NCBI GenBank assembly: GCA_039916305.1
Contig: JBDSLR010000011.1
Location: forward strand, 20,813 to 84,812
From: JACMLD01 sp039916305
GTDB taxonomy: Bacteria > Bacteroidota > Bacteroidia > Chitinophagales > Chitinophagaceae
DNA length: 64,000 nt
Direction: 5' to 3'
Within the stretch, counting starts at the first letter, position 1, and each line of letters starts with the position of its first letter. Of the stretch, positions 53,245-61,256 are shown piece by piece. The position numbers were made by a program, and so were the translations under genes. The notes beneath the pieces were generated by a model that saw only the letters and a program-made list of their open reading frames with translations, was not told the DNA's origin and searched no databases.

Positions 53245-54393
53245 ATGAAAGAGATTGAAGATATTATAAAAGCATATGATGAAGCGGTAATAGCAGGTAA
53301 ACAAGCCGCACTGGCTACTGTGGTGCATGTAGATGGTTCTTCTTACCGCCGGCCCGGTGCCCGTATGCTGATTACGGAAGAGGGCATGCTCACCGGCGCC
53401 ATCAGCGGGGGTTGCCTGGAAGGCGATGCGCTCCGCAAGGCCCTGCTGGTAATTATGCAGCAGCAGTCTATGCTGGTTACCTACGATACAAGCGATGAAG
53501 ACGATGCAGTGATTGGCCTCGGCCTTGGTTGCAACGGAATTATACAGGTGCTCATAGAACCGGTTGACGCAGGCAAAACAAATAATCCTGTCAGCCTTTT
53601 AAAAATGTTGACGAACAAAAGACAGGAGGCTTTGCTGGTTACATTGTTTTGTTTGTCTGATAAAAAAAATCCGCAGCCGGGTACCTGCCTGTTACTGGCA
53701 GCAGATGGTCTCATTACCGGCAATAGTATTTACCTGGATGAAGTGCTGATCGAAGGCGCCCGAAAAGTAATGGAGAGCCGCCAGTCTTCCTTTCACAATT
53801 ATGTTACAGACAAGCAACAGTTTACAGCCTTTACAGAGTTTATTCCCCCGGCTATTTCATTGGTCGTCATTGGCGCCGGAAATGATATCTTACCCCTGGC
53901 AGCCATGTCTGAAATACTGGGCTGGAAAACAACTATTATAGACGGGCGGCCGGCCTATGCAAAAAAAGAACGGTTCCCGGCTTCCTGCCAGGTAATACTG
54001 GCAAAACCAGAACAGGTAATTGAGCAAATTACTATGGACAGCAGGACCGCCGTTGTGTTAATGACCCATAATTACAATTATGATTTGGCCTTATTGCGCC
54101 TGCTAGTTGTAAAAGACATTCCGTACACCGGTATGCTGGGCCCAAAGAAAAAACTGGAGCGGATGCTGCATGAATTGAGTAAGGACGGCATTGACCTTAC
54201 CGCGCTACAATTATCAACTATTCACAGTCCTGTTGGATTAGACATCGGCGCAGAGACCGCCGGAGAAATTGCTCTATCCATACTGGCAGAAGTAAAAGCG
54301 GTCTTTGCTTCTGCAAAAGCCGTCCCCCTCAACGAAAATACAGCACCGATTCACAGCCGGTCCGCGTTGGCCATTCAACAAATAGCCGATTAA
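53245..54393 (+). CDS. xdhC: XdhC-family Mo-cofactor sulfuration/insertion factor
   Basis: About 382 residues from ATG 53245 (an upstream TTG at 53236 is rejected). The N-terminal XdhC/CoxI domain has GSSYRRPGARMLITEEG and GAISGGCLEGDALRKAL with the conserved Cys. A C-terminal NAD-binding-like domain contains VVIGAGNDILPLAAMSE and IDGRPAYA, then GMLGPKKKLERML and HSPVGLDIGAETAGEIAL. XdhC binds the Mo cofactor, protects it and hands it to the apo large subunit after sulfuration. Its presence beside the hydroxylase genes supports a cofactor carrying the sulfido ligand. Confidence 0.9.
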   Translation: MKEIEDIIKAYDEAVIAGKQAALATVVHVDGSSYRRPGARMLITEEGMLTGAISGGCLEGDALRKALLVIMQQQSMLVTYDTSDEDDAVIGLGLGCNGIIQVLIEPVDAGKTNNPVSLLKMLTNKRQEALLVTLFCLSDKKNPQPGTCLLLAADGLITGNSIYLDEVLIEGARKVMESRQSSFHNYVTDKQQFTAFTEFIPPAISLVVIGAGNDILPLAAMSEILGWKTTIIDGRPAYAKKERFPASCQVILAKPEQVIEQITMDSRTAVVLMTHNYNYDLALLRLLVVKDIPYTGMLGPKKKLERMLHELSKDGIDLTALQLSTIHSPVGLDIGAETAGEIALSILAEVKAVFASAKAVPLNENTAPIHSRSALAIQQIAD

Positions 54394-54419
54394 TTTTTTT
54401 TATTAGCTTACCGTAAATT

Positions 54420-55010
54420 ATGGACAACCAGTGTGGTATCATATTGCTTGCGGGCGGCGCATCCTCCCGGCTGGGTTCGCCCAAACAATCTTTATTGTTC
54501 AAACAAACCACACTTCTACAGCATAGTATACATGTTGCATTGGATTCTTTAGCAGAATTCGTAGTTGTTGTGCTGGGTGCAGCTGCTGAAACCCTGCATC
54601 CGGCAATACAGGATGCAAAACTTGCTGTAGTAATAAATAATCAATGGCAGGAAGGCATGGCGTCTTCTATCCGCTGCGGGTTGCAGTATTTGATGAAGCA
54701 GCAGCCGGGTCTGCGCAGCGCTATTTTTATGGTTTGCGATCAGCCTTATATAAGTGCCGGTTTGCTTAATAAACTGGTAACTTTGCAGCGGGAAACCGGG
54801 CAAGCTGTAATAGCCAGCCAATATGCAGAAACAACCGGTATTCCGGCCATCTTTGACAAGCAGTTGTTCCAGGAATTACTGCAGTTAAAAGGGGATGCAG
54901 GCGCAAAGAAATTAATTATGCAACAGCCTGCACTTTGTACAGTGCCTTTTCCCCTGGGGGATATTGATATTGATACCGCAGCAGATTATAGTGCGCTGCA
55001 GAAAATGTAA
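54420..55010 (+). CDS. mocA: MocA/MobA-like molybdopterin nucleotidyltransferase
   Basis: A 196-residue nucleotidyltransferase. IILLAGGASSRLGSPKQSLL is the NTP-binding signature LAGGXSXRXGXXK. MVCDQPYISAGLLNKLV (about 103-119) contains the catalytic Asp, and PLGDIDIDTAADY near the end is a typical metal site. MocA members attach CMP to make the cytosine dinucleotide cofactor of xanthine-oxidase-type enzymes, and MobA attaches GMP. The gene follows xdhC, so the cytidylyl version is likelier; this rests on context. Confidence 0.85.
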   Translation: MDNQCGIILLAGGASSRLGSPKQSLLFKQTTLLQHSIHVALDSLAEFVVVVLGAAAETLHPAIQDAKLAVVINNQWQEGMASSIRCGLQYLMKQQPGLRSAIFMVCDQPYISAGLLNKLVTLQRETGQAVIASQYAETTGIPAIFDKQLFQELLQLKGDAGAKKLIMQQPALCTVPFPLGDIDIDTAADYSALQKM

Positions 55011-55019
55011 TACTAAGAA

Positions 55020-56000
55020 ATGATTATTGATTCATATAACCGTGTACATGATTACCTGAGGATTTCGCTCACAGACAATTGCAACCTGCGGTGTTTTTAC
55101 TGCATGCCAGAAGAAGAATATGATTTTGCACCCGCAGCAAAGCTGATGCAGCCTAAAGAAATTACAGCATTGGCCAGCATTTTTGTACAACAGGGTGTAA
55201 AAAAGATCAGGCTAACGGGTGGTGAACCCTTGGTTAGAAAAGATGCGGCGGAAATCATCCAGTCTTTATCGGCCTTGTCGGTGGAGCTCACCCTCACTAC
55301 CAATGGCGCAAGACTCCATGAGTTTGATACAATACTGCAAAAAGCAGGAATCCGCTCCGTCAATATCAGCCTCGATACCCTGCAACCGGATAAATTCATG
55401 CTCATTACCCGGCGCAATATTTTTACACAGGTAAAAGATAACATTAACCTGATGCTAAAGCAAGGCCTGCATGTAAAAGTAAACGTGGTGGTGATGAAAG
55501 GGCTCAATGAAGATGAAATAAATGATTTTATTGAATGGACCAGGCATACGCCCGTGCACGTACGTTTTATAGAGTTTATGCCGTTCACGGGTAACCGCTG
55601 GACCAGTAATAAAGTGTTGTCGTTTCATGAGGTACTGGAAATAATAGCGAAGCAATATACCTTTGTTCCGCTGGCAGGCAAGGCACATGATACAGCAAAA
55701 GGTTTTGCGGTGCCAGGCCATGCAGGTACGTTTGCTGTAATCAGTACCATGACAGAGCCTTTTTGCGGAAGCTGTAACCGGATGCGGTTAACGGCAGATG
55801 GGAAATTAAAGAATTGCCTTTTCTCAAGCTATGAGACAGACTTACTTACGGCCCTCAGAAATGGGGAGGATGTGTTGCCGCTTATTCACGGAAATATCAG
55901 GGCAAAAGAAAAAGAACTGGGCGGGCAGTTTACCACGGCACTACAAACTTTTGAAGCAGCAAATATTCAGAACCGGCCCATGATAACCATTGGTGGATAA
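55020..56000 (+). CDS. moaA: GTP 3',8-cyclase MoaA
   Basis: A 326-residue radical SAM enzyme that starts Mo cofactor synthesis by rearranging GTP. The N-terminal cluster is CNLRCFYC, Cys21, Cys25 and Cys28. The GGEP motif is in RLTGGEPLVRKD. The C-terminal substrate cluster is Cys249, Cys252 and Cys266 in FCGSCNRMRLTADGKLKNC. The C-terminal double glycine, needed for activity in this enzyme, is present (TIGG). It starts 9 bases after mocA. Confidence 0.95.
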   Translation: MIIDSYNRVHDYLRISLTDNCNLRCFYCMPEEEYDFAPAAKLMQPKEITALASIFVQQGVKKIRLTGGEPLVRKDAAEIIQSLSALSVELTLTTNGARLHEFDTILQKAGIRSVNISLDTLQPDKFMLITRRNIFTQVKDNINLMLKQGLHVKVNVVVMKGLNEDEINDFIEWTRHTPVHVRFIEFMPFTGNRWTSNKVLSFHEVLEIIAKQYTFVPLAGKAHDTAKGFAVPGHAGTFAVISTMTEPFCGSCNRMRLTADGKLKNCLFSSYETDLLTALRNGEDVLPLIHGNIRAKEKELGGQFTTALQTFEAANIQNRPMITIGG

Positions 56001-56014
56001 ACCCCTTTGCAGGA

Positions 56015-57181
56015 ATGATTTCAGTAGCAGCAGCAAAAAAAATTATACATGATAACATGTTTACACGCCCTGTTGTAAACATGCCTTTGAATGACGCTGC
56101 ACATTTGCAACTTGCAGCGGATCTGTACAGCCCGGTTGATTCGCCGGCATATCCCCAATCATCCATGGATGGCTATGCGTTTGCTTATGCTGACTGGCGA
56201 TGGAAAAATATATTATCCATAACCGGGGAAATGCAGGCCGGTGCAAAAGTCTCCTTTTCTTTATTGCCCGGTCAGGCAGCCCGTATTTTTACCGGAGCGC
56301 CCCTGCCCACAGGTGCGGACACCGTGGTGATGCAGGAGAAAGTATCCGCCGTAAACAATGAATTAACCATACTGGATGAAAACTTACAGGCGGGCGGCAA
56401 CGTGCGGCTTACCGGTTCAGCTATTAAAACAGGGGAATTGGCGTTGGAGAAAAACAGCTTTTTGTCGCCAGGTGCAATTGGTTTCCTGGCCGGCATGGGC
56501 ATCAGTCATGTGCCCGTATTTGCGCCGCCCATTGTTAGTATTATTGTAACAGGAAAAGAACTGCAGCAGCCGGGTAATGCGCTGCAATTTGGTGAAGTGT
56601 ATGAATCCAATTCGTATGCATTGCAGGCAGCACTGAACCAGCTGCAGGTAAAAAATGTTAGAGTATACAGTGCAGATGATGAACTGGGCCTGGTAAAACA
56701 GGTGCTGGATGATGCGCTTGCCGGCAGTGACATGGTATTGCTAACGGGTGGTGTTAGTGTAGGCGATTATGATTTTGTAGTGCAGGCTGCAGAAGCCTGC
56801 GGGGTAATACAATTGTTCCATAAAATAAAGCAACGGCCGGGTAAGCCTTTGTATTTTGGAAGAAAAGAAAACAAGCTGGTATTTGGCTTGCCGGGTAATC
56901 CATCTTCGGTGCTTAGCTGTTTTTATGAATATGTAACACCTGCGTTGAAAGCCGGCTTGCCGGCACTTCGCGTACCATTGGCAAAATCTTGTATTAAGCC
57001 TGCTGGTCTTACCCATTTTCTGAAAGCCTGGTACGATGGTGAATCAGTCATGCCGCTGGATGCACAGGAGTCTTACCGCATGAGTTCTTTTGCAAAAGCG
57101 AATTGCCTTATTCAGCTGGATGAAGAAACAACCATTTGCAAAGCGGGGGATTTAACAACCATTCATTTGCTGCCATTTTAA
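56015..57181 (+). CDS. moeA: Molybdopterin molybdotransferase MoeA
   Basis: A 388-residue MoeA. SSMDGYAFAYADW (in the gephyrin-like N-terminal domain) is the family motif around the Asp needed for molybdate insertion. FTGAPLPTGADTVVMQE, VTGKELQQPG, LTGGVSVGDYDFV and FGLPGNPSSVLSCFYE cover domains I and III. It uses adenylylated molybdopterin and molybdate. It starts 14 bases behind moaA and ends 9 bases before the permease gene. The length is normal. Confidence 0.95.
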   Translation: MISVAAAKKIIHDNMFTRPVVNMPLNDAAHLQLAADLYSPVDSPAYPQSSMDGYAFAYADWRWKNILSITGEMQAGAKVSFSLLPGQAARIFTGAPLPTGADTVVMQEKVSAVNNELTILDENLQAGGNVRLTGSAIKTGELALEKNSFLSPGAIGFLAGMGISHVPVFAPPIVSIIVTGKELQQPGNALQFGEVYESNSYALQAALNQLQVKNVRVYSADDELGLVKQVLDDALAGSDMVLLTGGVSVGDYDFVVQAAEACGVIQLFHKIKQRPGKPLYFGRKENKLVFGLPGNPSSVLSCFYEYVTPALKAGLPALRVPLAKSCIKPAGLTHFLKAWYDGESVMPLDAQESYRMSSFAKANCLIQLDEETTICKAGDLTTIHLLPF

Positions 57182-57190
57182 TGACATGCT

Positions 57191-57931
57191 ATGGCCGACA
57201 ATATTTACTTGTTTTACGGTTTATTATTTGTGATTGCATTTTTGTATGCATCCGTTGGGCATGGTGGTGCCAGCGGTTACCTGGCATTGATGGCCACATT
57301 CAGTTTTTCACCGGAAGTGATGAAGCCCACTGCATTGCTGCTAAACCTGTTTGTGTCCGCCGTTTCGTTTATGCAATTCTACCGGGGCGGTCATTTTAAA
57401 TGGCGTATTTTTCTTCCCCTGGCAATGGCGTCGGTACCTATGGCATTTGCCGGCGGATTGATTAGTATAGACGGCAGCATTTATAAAAAGATACTGGGAC
57501 TGCTGCTGATCATCCCTATTGTCCGCTTTCTTTTCTTTGCCAATATCAAAACGGAGGAAATTAAAAAATCGAATATAGCACTGTCCATCTTGATTGGCGC
57601 ATCCATTGGGTTTTTGTCGGGCCTAATAGGCATTGGTGGTGGCATTATTTTATCTCCCATTTTGTTGTTGCTGAAGTGGACGGATCAAAAACAAACCGCG
57701 GCCATCAGCGCAGCTTTTATCTTTGTGAATTCTTTGTCAGGACTTGGAGGGCAACTTACAAAAGGAATCCATTTTAGTGCTGACATGTACGCGTACGTAG
57801 CGATTGCATTTGTTGCCGGCTTATGCGGTGCGTACTTTGGCTCTCTGAAATTTAAACAAACCATTCTTAAAAACACATTGGCGCTGGCCTTGATGGTAGC
57901 AGCCTTTAAATTATTATTCACGCATGCATAA
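57191..57931 (+). CDS. TauE/SafE family permease
   Basis: A 246-residue membrane protein of about seven or eight spans. ASVGHGGASGYLALMAT near 17-33 and IGFLSGLIGIGGGIILSPIL near 140-159 are the two copies of the glycine-rich signature. The family exports or imports small anions, for example sulfite, taurine-derived sulfonates or sulfoacetate. Its position inside the Mo-cofactor run raises the possibility that it handles sulfite or a related oxyanion for a Mo enzyme. Molybdate transport cannot be excluded, since no modABC genes are nearby. It overlaps the next gene by 8 bases. Confidence 0.85.
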   Translation: MADNIYLFYGLLFVIAFLYASVGHGGASGYLALMATFSFSPEVMKPTALLLNLFVSAVSFMQFYRGGHFKWRIFLPLAMASVPMAFAGGLISIDGSIYKKILGLLLIIPIVRFLFFANIKTEEIKKSNIALSILIGASIGFLSGLIGIGGGIILSPILLLLKWTDQKQTAAISAAFIFVNSLSGLGGQLTKGIHFSADMYAYVAIAFVAGLCGAYFGSLKFKQTILKNTLALALMVAAFKLLFTHA

Positions 57932-58445
57932 GAAACTAAGCAGCCTGCTATTAATTTTTTGTTTGACAACCACGGTAGCGCGTAGCCAGGAAAATACACC
58001 GCCCAGTGACAAGTTTGTAATAGAAGGGAAAGTGAAAATGAGTTTTACTTTTTCACTGGATCAGGCAGGCCAGTATGCCGCAACGGGCATCGATAGCATT
58101 GTTATCTACAATCACCTGATGCAAAGAAAAAGAAGTATAAAAAATATAAAGGGTATTCTGCTGAAAGATATTATTGAAAAAGCCGCTATTGATATCAGTT
58201 CACCCAAGTTATTAAGTGAAATATTTGTTACCTGCGTGGCGTCTGATAATTACAAAGTGGTTTTTTCATGGAACGAACTTTTTAATACGGAGATTGGTAA
58301 ACATGTGATGGTAATTACTGCTGCAGACGGAAAGCCGGCAAAAGATGGTGAAGACCGGATTGCCATTATATCAACGATGGACCAGGCAACAGGCCGCAGG
58401 TTTGTAAAAAGCCTGGCGAAAGTTATTATTGAACAGGTTAAATAA
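57924..58445 (+). CDS. Small secreted protein, sulfite-oxidase-fold (Oxidored_molyb-like) candidate
   Basis: A 173-residue protein with a signal peptide (about 1-21, HKKLSSLLLIFCLTTTVARS). After it, KNIKGILLKDIIEKAAIDI, EIFVTCVASDNYKVVFSWNE and VITAADGKPAKDGEDRIAII are reminiscent of the pattern G-x-L-L-x-x-x-I, V-x-A-x-D-x-Y-x-x-x-F-S-x-x-E-L, D-G-x-P in small secreted proteins assigned to the molybdopterin-binding sulfite oxidase fold. Cys115 could be a Mo ligand, but it is not in the canonical sequence. The resemblance is weak; it could also be a cofactor-free relative. The 8-base overlap links it to the permease. Confidence 0.55.
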   Translation: MHKKLSSLLLIFCLTTTVARSQENTPPSDKFVIEGKVKMSFTFSLDQAGQYAATGIDSIVIYNHLMQRKRSIKNIKGILLKDIIEKAAIDISSPKLLSEIFVTCVASDNYKVVFSWNELFNTEIGKHVMVITAADGKPAKDGEDRIAIISTMDQATGRRFVKSLAKVIIEQVK

Positions 58446-58453
58446 ATTACCAG

Positions 58454-58681
58454 GTGCAAATTATTCTATTTGGACAGTTAACAGACATCACCGGCAATAA
58501 CACTATTGCTGTTAATAATGTGGCAGATACCGATGAATTGGTACAGGCGCTGATTACAATGTATCCTGCTATGGCCGGTACAAAATATGTAATTGCCCTA
58601 GATAAAAAGATTGTGCAGGGCAATACCGTTTTAAGCGAAGCCGCTAATGTGGCACTAATGCCGGCTTTTTCCGGCGGTTAA
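58454..58681 (+). CDS. moaD: MoaD, sulfur-carrier subunit of molybdopterin synthase
   Basis: A 75-residue ubiquitin-like protein starting at GTG 58454. It ends in the essential double glycine (MPAFSGG), which the MoeB-like protein adenylylates and which then carries a thiocarboxylate. The ILFGQLTDITG start and ALMPAFSGG end are standard. It lies 8 bases behind the secreted protein gene and 2 bases before the MoeB-like gene. Confidence 0.9.
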   Translation: MQIILFGQLTDITGNNTIAVNNVADTDELVQALITMYPAMAGTKYVIALDKKIVQGNTVLSEAANVALMPAFSGG

Positions 58682-58683
58682 AA

Positions 58684-59808
58684 ATGAAGGATACAATTTC
58701 ATATGAAAGATATGAGCGCCAGCTTGCTTTGAAAGAATTTGGCGAAGCGGGGCAGCAAAAGCTCCTGCAGGCAAAAGTATTGATGATAGGGGCGGGCGGA
58801 TTGGGCTGTGCAGTGCTTCCCTACCTGGCAGCAGCCGGTATTGGCCAAATTGGAATAGTAGATGATGATACGGTGGCACTTAATAATCTTCACCGGCAGG
58901 TATTATATAACGTACATGATATCGGTTTACCAAAGGCACAGCAGGCGGCTTCGGTACTGCGGCAATTGAATCCGGATATCAGCATCCGGGCATTTACAGA
59001 GCGGCTTACTGTGACCAATGCATTGTCCATGATGAAGGAGTATGATGTTATTGTTGATGGTACCGATAATTTTTCTACCCGTTATATGATCAATGATGCT
59101 TGTGTACTGCTGAACAAACCACTGGTGTATGGGGCTGTATCAAAGTTTGAGGGCCAGGTAGCCATATTTAATTGTACGGGTAATGATAATCAACCACCGG
59201 TTAACTACCGCGATCTCTTTCCGCAACCGCCAGGTCCTGGTGAAGTATTCAATTGTGCAGAGACAGGGGTGCTGGGTGTGCTGCCGGGTATTATTGGTGG
59301 CATGCAGGCCAGCGAAACCATTAAACTGGTAACCGGTATTGGTGTGCCCCTGGTAAATAAAATCATTACTTATAATGCATTGACCAATCAATTGTTTGAA
59401 TTGCAGATAACGGCAGGCGCTGCAACGGGGGATTTAATACCAGCTACAATGGCCGCATTTGAACAAACGGACTACGACTGGCTTTGTGGTATTGTTGCCA
59501 ACAATTTTGAAATAGATGCGTCCACTTTTGATAAGCTCCGTGCAAATAATGATGTGTTGTTAATAGACGTACGCGAGCCCGGTGAAATGCCGCTCATTGA
59601 TGAGTTTGCACACAAACAGATTCCGCTGGGCATCATGGCACAAGAATGGCCGGAAACAGAAAGTGAAACAATAATTGTATTTTGCCAGTCGGGTAAAAGA
59701 AGTTTACAGGCGGCAAAATTATTAGCCGGTCATTGGGGCAATAGAAAAAAAATATACAGCCTTGCCGGCGGAATACGGCAATGGAAAAACAACAATCATA
59801 AAAATTAG
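58684..59808 (+). CDS. moeB: MoeB/ThiF-type adenylyltransferase fused to a rhodanese domain
   Basis: A 374-residue E1-like protein. The nucleotide-binding GAGGLGCAVLPYLAAAG lies at 36-52, and DDDTVALNNLHRQVLYN with the conserved RQ lies at 60-76. The C-terminal rhodanese domain (about 285-370) has the active Cys334 in FCQSGKRS. This design, MoeBR, both adenylylates and sulfurates MoaD. The structural zinc site of E. coli MoeB is missing: where CYRCLFP is usual, NYRDLFP (174-180) is found, and the second CXXC pair is also absent. Cys191 in NCAETGVLG remains. It is coupled to moaD and moaE (shared base with the latter). Confidence 0.9.
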   Translation: MKDTISYERYERQLALKEFGEAGQQKLLQAKVLMIGAGGLGCAVLPYLAAAGIGQIGIVDDDTVALNNLHRQVLYNVHDIGLPKAQQAASVLRQLNPDISIRAFTERLTVTNALSMMKEYDVIVDGTDNFSTRYMINDACVLLNKPLVYGAVSKFEGQVAIFNCTGNDNQPPVNYRDLFPQPPGPGEVFNCAETGVLGVLPGIIGGMQASETIKLVTGIGVPLVNKIITYNALTNQLFELQITAGAATGDLIPATMAAFEQTDYDWLCGIVANNFEIDASTFDKLRANNDVLLIDVREPGEMPLIDEFAHKQIPLGIMAQEWPETESETIIVFCQSGKRSLQAAKLLAGHWGNRKKIYSLAGGIRQWKNNNHKN

Positions 59809-60248
59809 TGGTGCATACTCCTAAAAACATATTTATCCAGGGTGCCATTGCAGCTTCTTTTATTGGAGACAGCATAGCAAAGCACAGCATTAAAACAGCC
59901 ATTGGCGGGCATAGTATTTTCCTGGGACAGGTGAGGGCAGATGTAATAGCAGGTAAAAAGGTTGTGGGGATCGAGTATACTTCTTACGAAGAAATGGCAA
60001 ACGAAAAGATGCACGAAATCCGCGAAGCTATTTTTGAAAAATATGCCCTTACCTGTATGCATGTTTACCATAGCCTTGGCAAAATTGCCAGTGGGGAAAT
60101 ATGCCTGTTTGTTTTTACTTCTGCACCCCATCGCAAAGCGGCTATAGCTGCTTGTGAGGAAACCGTCGAGCGCTTAAAAGCGGAACTGCCGGTATGGGGA
60201 AAGGAAGTAATGGAAGATGACAGCTATCAATGGAAAATTAACCAGTAA
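59808..60248 (+). CDS. moaE: MoaE, large subunit of molybdopterin synthase
   Basis: A 146-residue MoaE. The start is GTG 59808 on the last base of the preceding stop; a second GTG at 59811 is possible. GHSIFLGQVRADV, VGIEYTSYEEMANEKM, VYHSLGKIASGEICLFV and HRKAAIAACEETVERLK are the usual run. The catalytic lysines are in KAELPVWGKE near the C-terminus. Together with MoaD it turns cyclic pyranopterin monophosphate into molybdopterin. Confidence 0.92.
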   Translation: MVHTPKNIFIQGAIAASFIGDSIAKHSIKTAIGGHSIFLGQVRADVIAGKKVVGIEYTSYEEMANEKMHEIREAIFEKYALTCMHVYHSLGKIASGEICLFVFTSAPHRKAAIAACEETVERLKAELPVWGKEVMEDDSYQWKINQ

Positions 60249-60251
60249 ACA

Positions 60252-61160
60252 ATGGTAAACATTACGCATAAGAACAATACGCTGCGCAGGGCCATTGCAA
60301 GCGCCTTTGTAAAAGTATCGGCTCAGCAAACCATAGATGCGGTACAGCAGCGGAAGGTTCCCAAAGGCGATGTATTTGAATTCTCCCGGGCGGCGGGTTT
60401 GCTGGCGGTAAAAAAAACCAGCGATGCGATACCTGATTGTCATCCCCTACCGGTTGAGTATACGGCTATTACCTATGCAATTGAAGGATTAACGATCATC
60501 ATCACCGTGGAAGTACATACCATTTATAAAACAGGTGTAGAGGTGGAAGCTATGCACGGGGCTGCTATAACGGCATTGACCATGTATGATATGCTTAAGC
60601 CCATCGACAAAGGCATAGAAATAAGCAGCATAAAATTACTAAGTAAAGAAGGCGGTAAGTCTGATCATAAGAAGCCGCCTGAGGCTTTGCAATGCGCCGT
60701 AGTTGTTTGTTCTGATACGGTGTCAAAGGGAGAAAAAACTGATACCGCCGGTAAAGCCATTATTGAAAAGCTGCAATCGTACGGGCTGGATACGCAGGTG
60801 TACGATATTGTTCCGGATGATATAAGTGCTGTACAGGCAAAAGTAACGGAATTGAGTAATGCTGGCTATGATCTCATGTTGTTTACCGGTGGTACCGGTG
60901 TTTCACCGCGCGATAATACGCCGGACGCTATCCGGCCTTTACTTGATAAAGAGGTGCCGGGTATTATGGAGACGGCCCGTAACTATGGCCAGCAGCGCAT
61001 GCCCTATGCTATGTTGTCAAGGGGTGTGGCTGGTTTTATAAAGAAAAGCCTGGTCATTACTTTGCCTGGATCTGTAAAAGGGGTGCAGGAAACCATGGAT
61101 GCACTTTTCCCGCAGGTATTGCATGTTTTTGCTGTAAAAAAAGGAGAACGGCACGATTGA
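60252..61160 (+). CDS. moaCB: MoaC-MoaB fusion (cyclic pyranopterin monophosphate synthase + molybdopterin adenylyltransferase-like)
   Basis: A 302-residue two-domain protein. MoaC covers about 1-135, with the catalytic region CHPLPVEYTAITYAIEG and TGVEVEAMHGAAITALTMYD. MoaB/MogA covers about 145-300, with LFTGGTGVSPRDNTPDAIRP and the Asp-containing CSDTVSKGEKTDTAG. The two domains make cyclic pyranopterin monophosphate and adenylylate molybdopterin before Mo insertion. Such fusions are known in Bacteroidota. It is the last gene of the molybdenum block. Confidence 0.92.
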   Translation: MVNITHKNNTLRRAIASAFVKVSAQQTIDAVQQRKVPKGDVFEFSRAAGLLAVKKTSDAIPDCHPLPVEYTAITYAIEGLTIIITVEVHTIYKTGVEVEAMHGAAITALTMYDMLKPIDKGIEISSIKLLSKEGGKSDHKKPPEALQCAVVVCSDTVSKGEKTDTAGKAIIEKLQSYGLDTQVYDIVPDDISAVQAKVTELSNAGYDLMLFTGGTGVSPRDNTPDAIRPLLDKEVPGIMETARNYGQQRMPYAMLSRGVAGFIKKSLVITLPGSVKGVQETMDALFPQVLHVFAVKKGERHD

Positions 61161-61217
61161 TAAAGCTACCCCACGCTTATTAATGTGTTTAATAGTCCGA
61201 TAGAAAAGACTTGCTGG

Positions 61218-61235
61218 CGGCATGGAACCATGCCG
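61218..61235. terminator. Palindrome between convergent moaCB and nhaA
   Basis: CGGCATGG (61218-61225), a 2-base centre and CCATGCCG (61228-61235) give a near-perfect palindrome in the 96-base space between convergent genes. A strong stem at this place could end both transcripts. No T-run follows on either strand, so the terminator reading is tentative. Confidence 0.4.
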
Positions 61236-61256
61236 GAATCAAGGGTGAATTATTTA

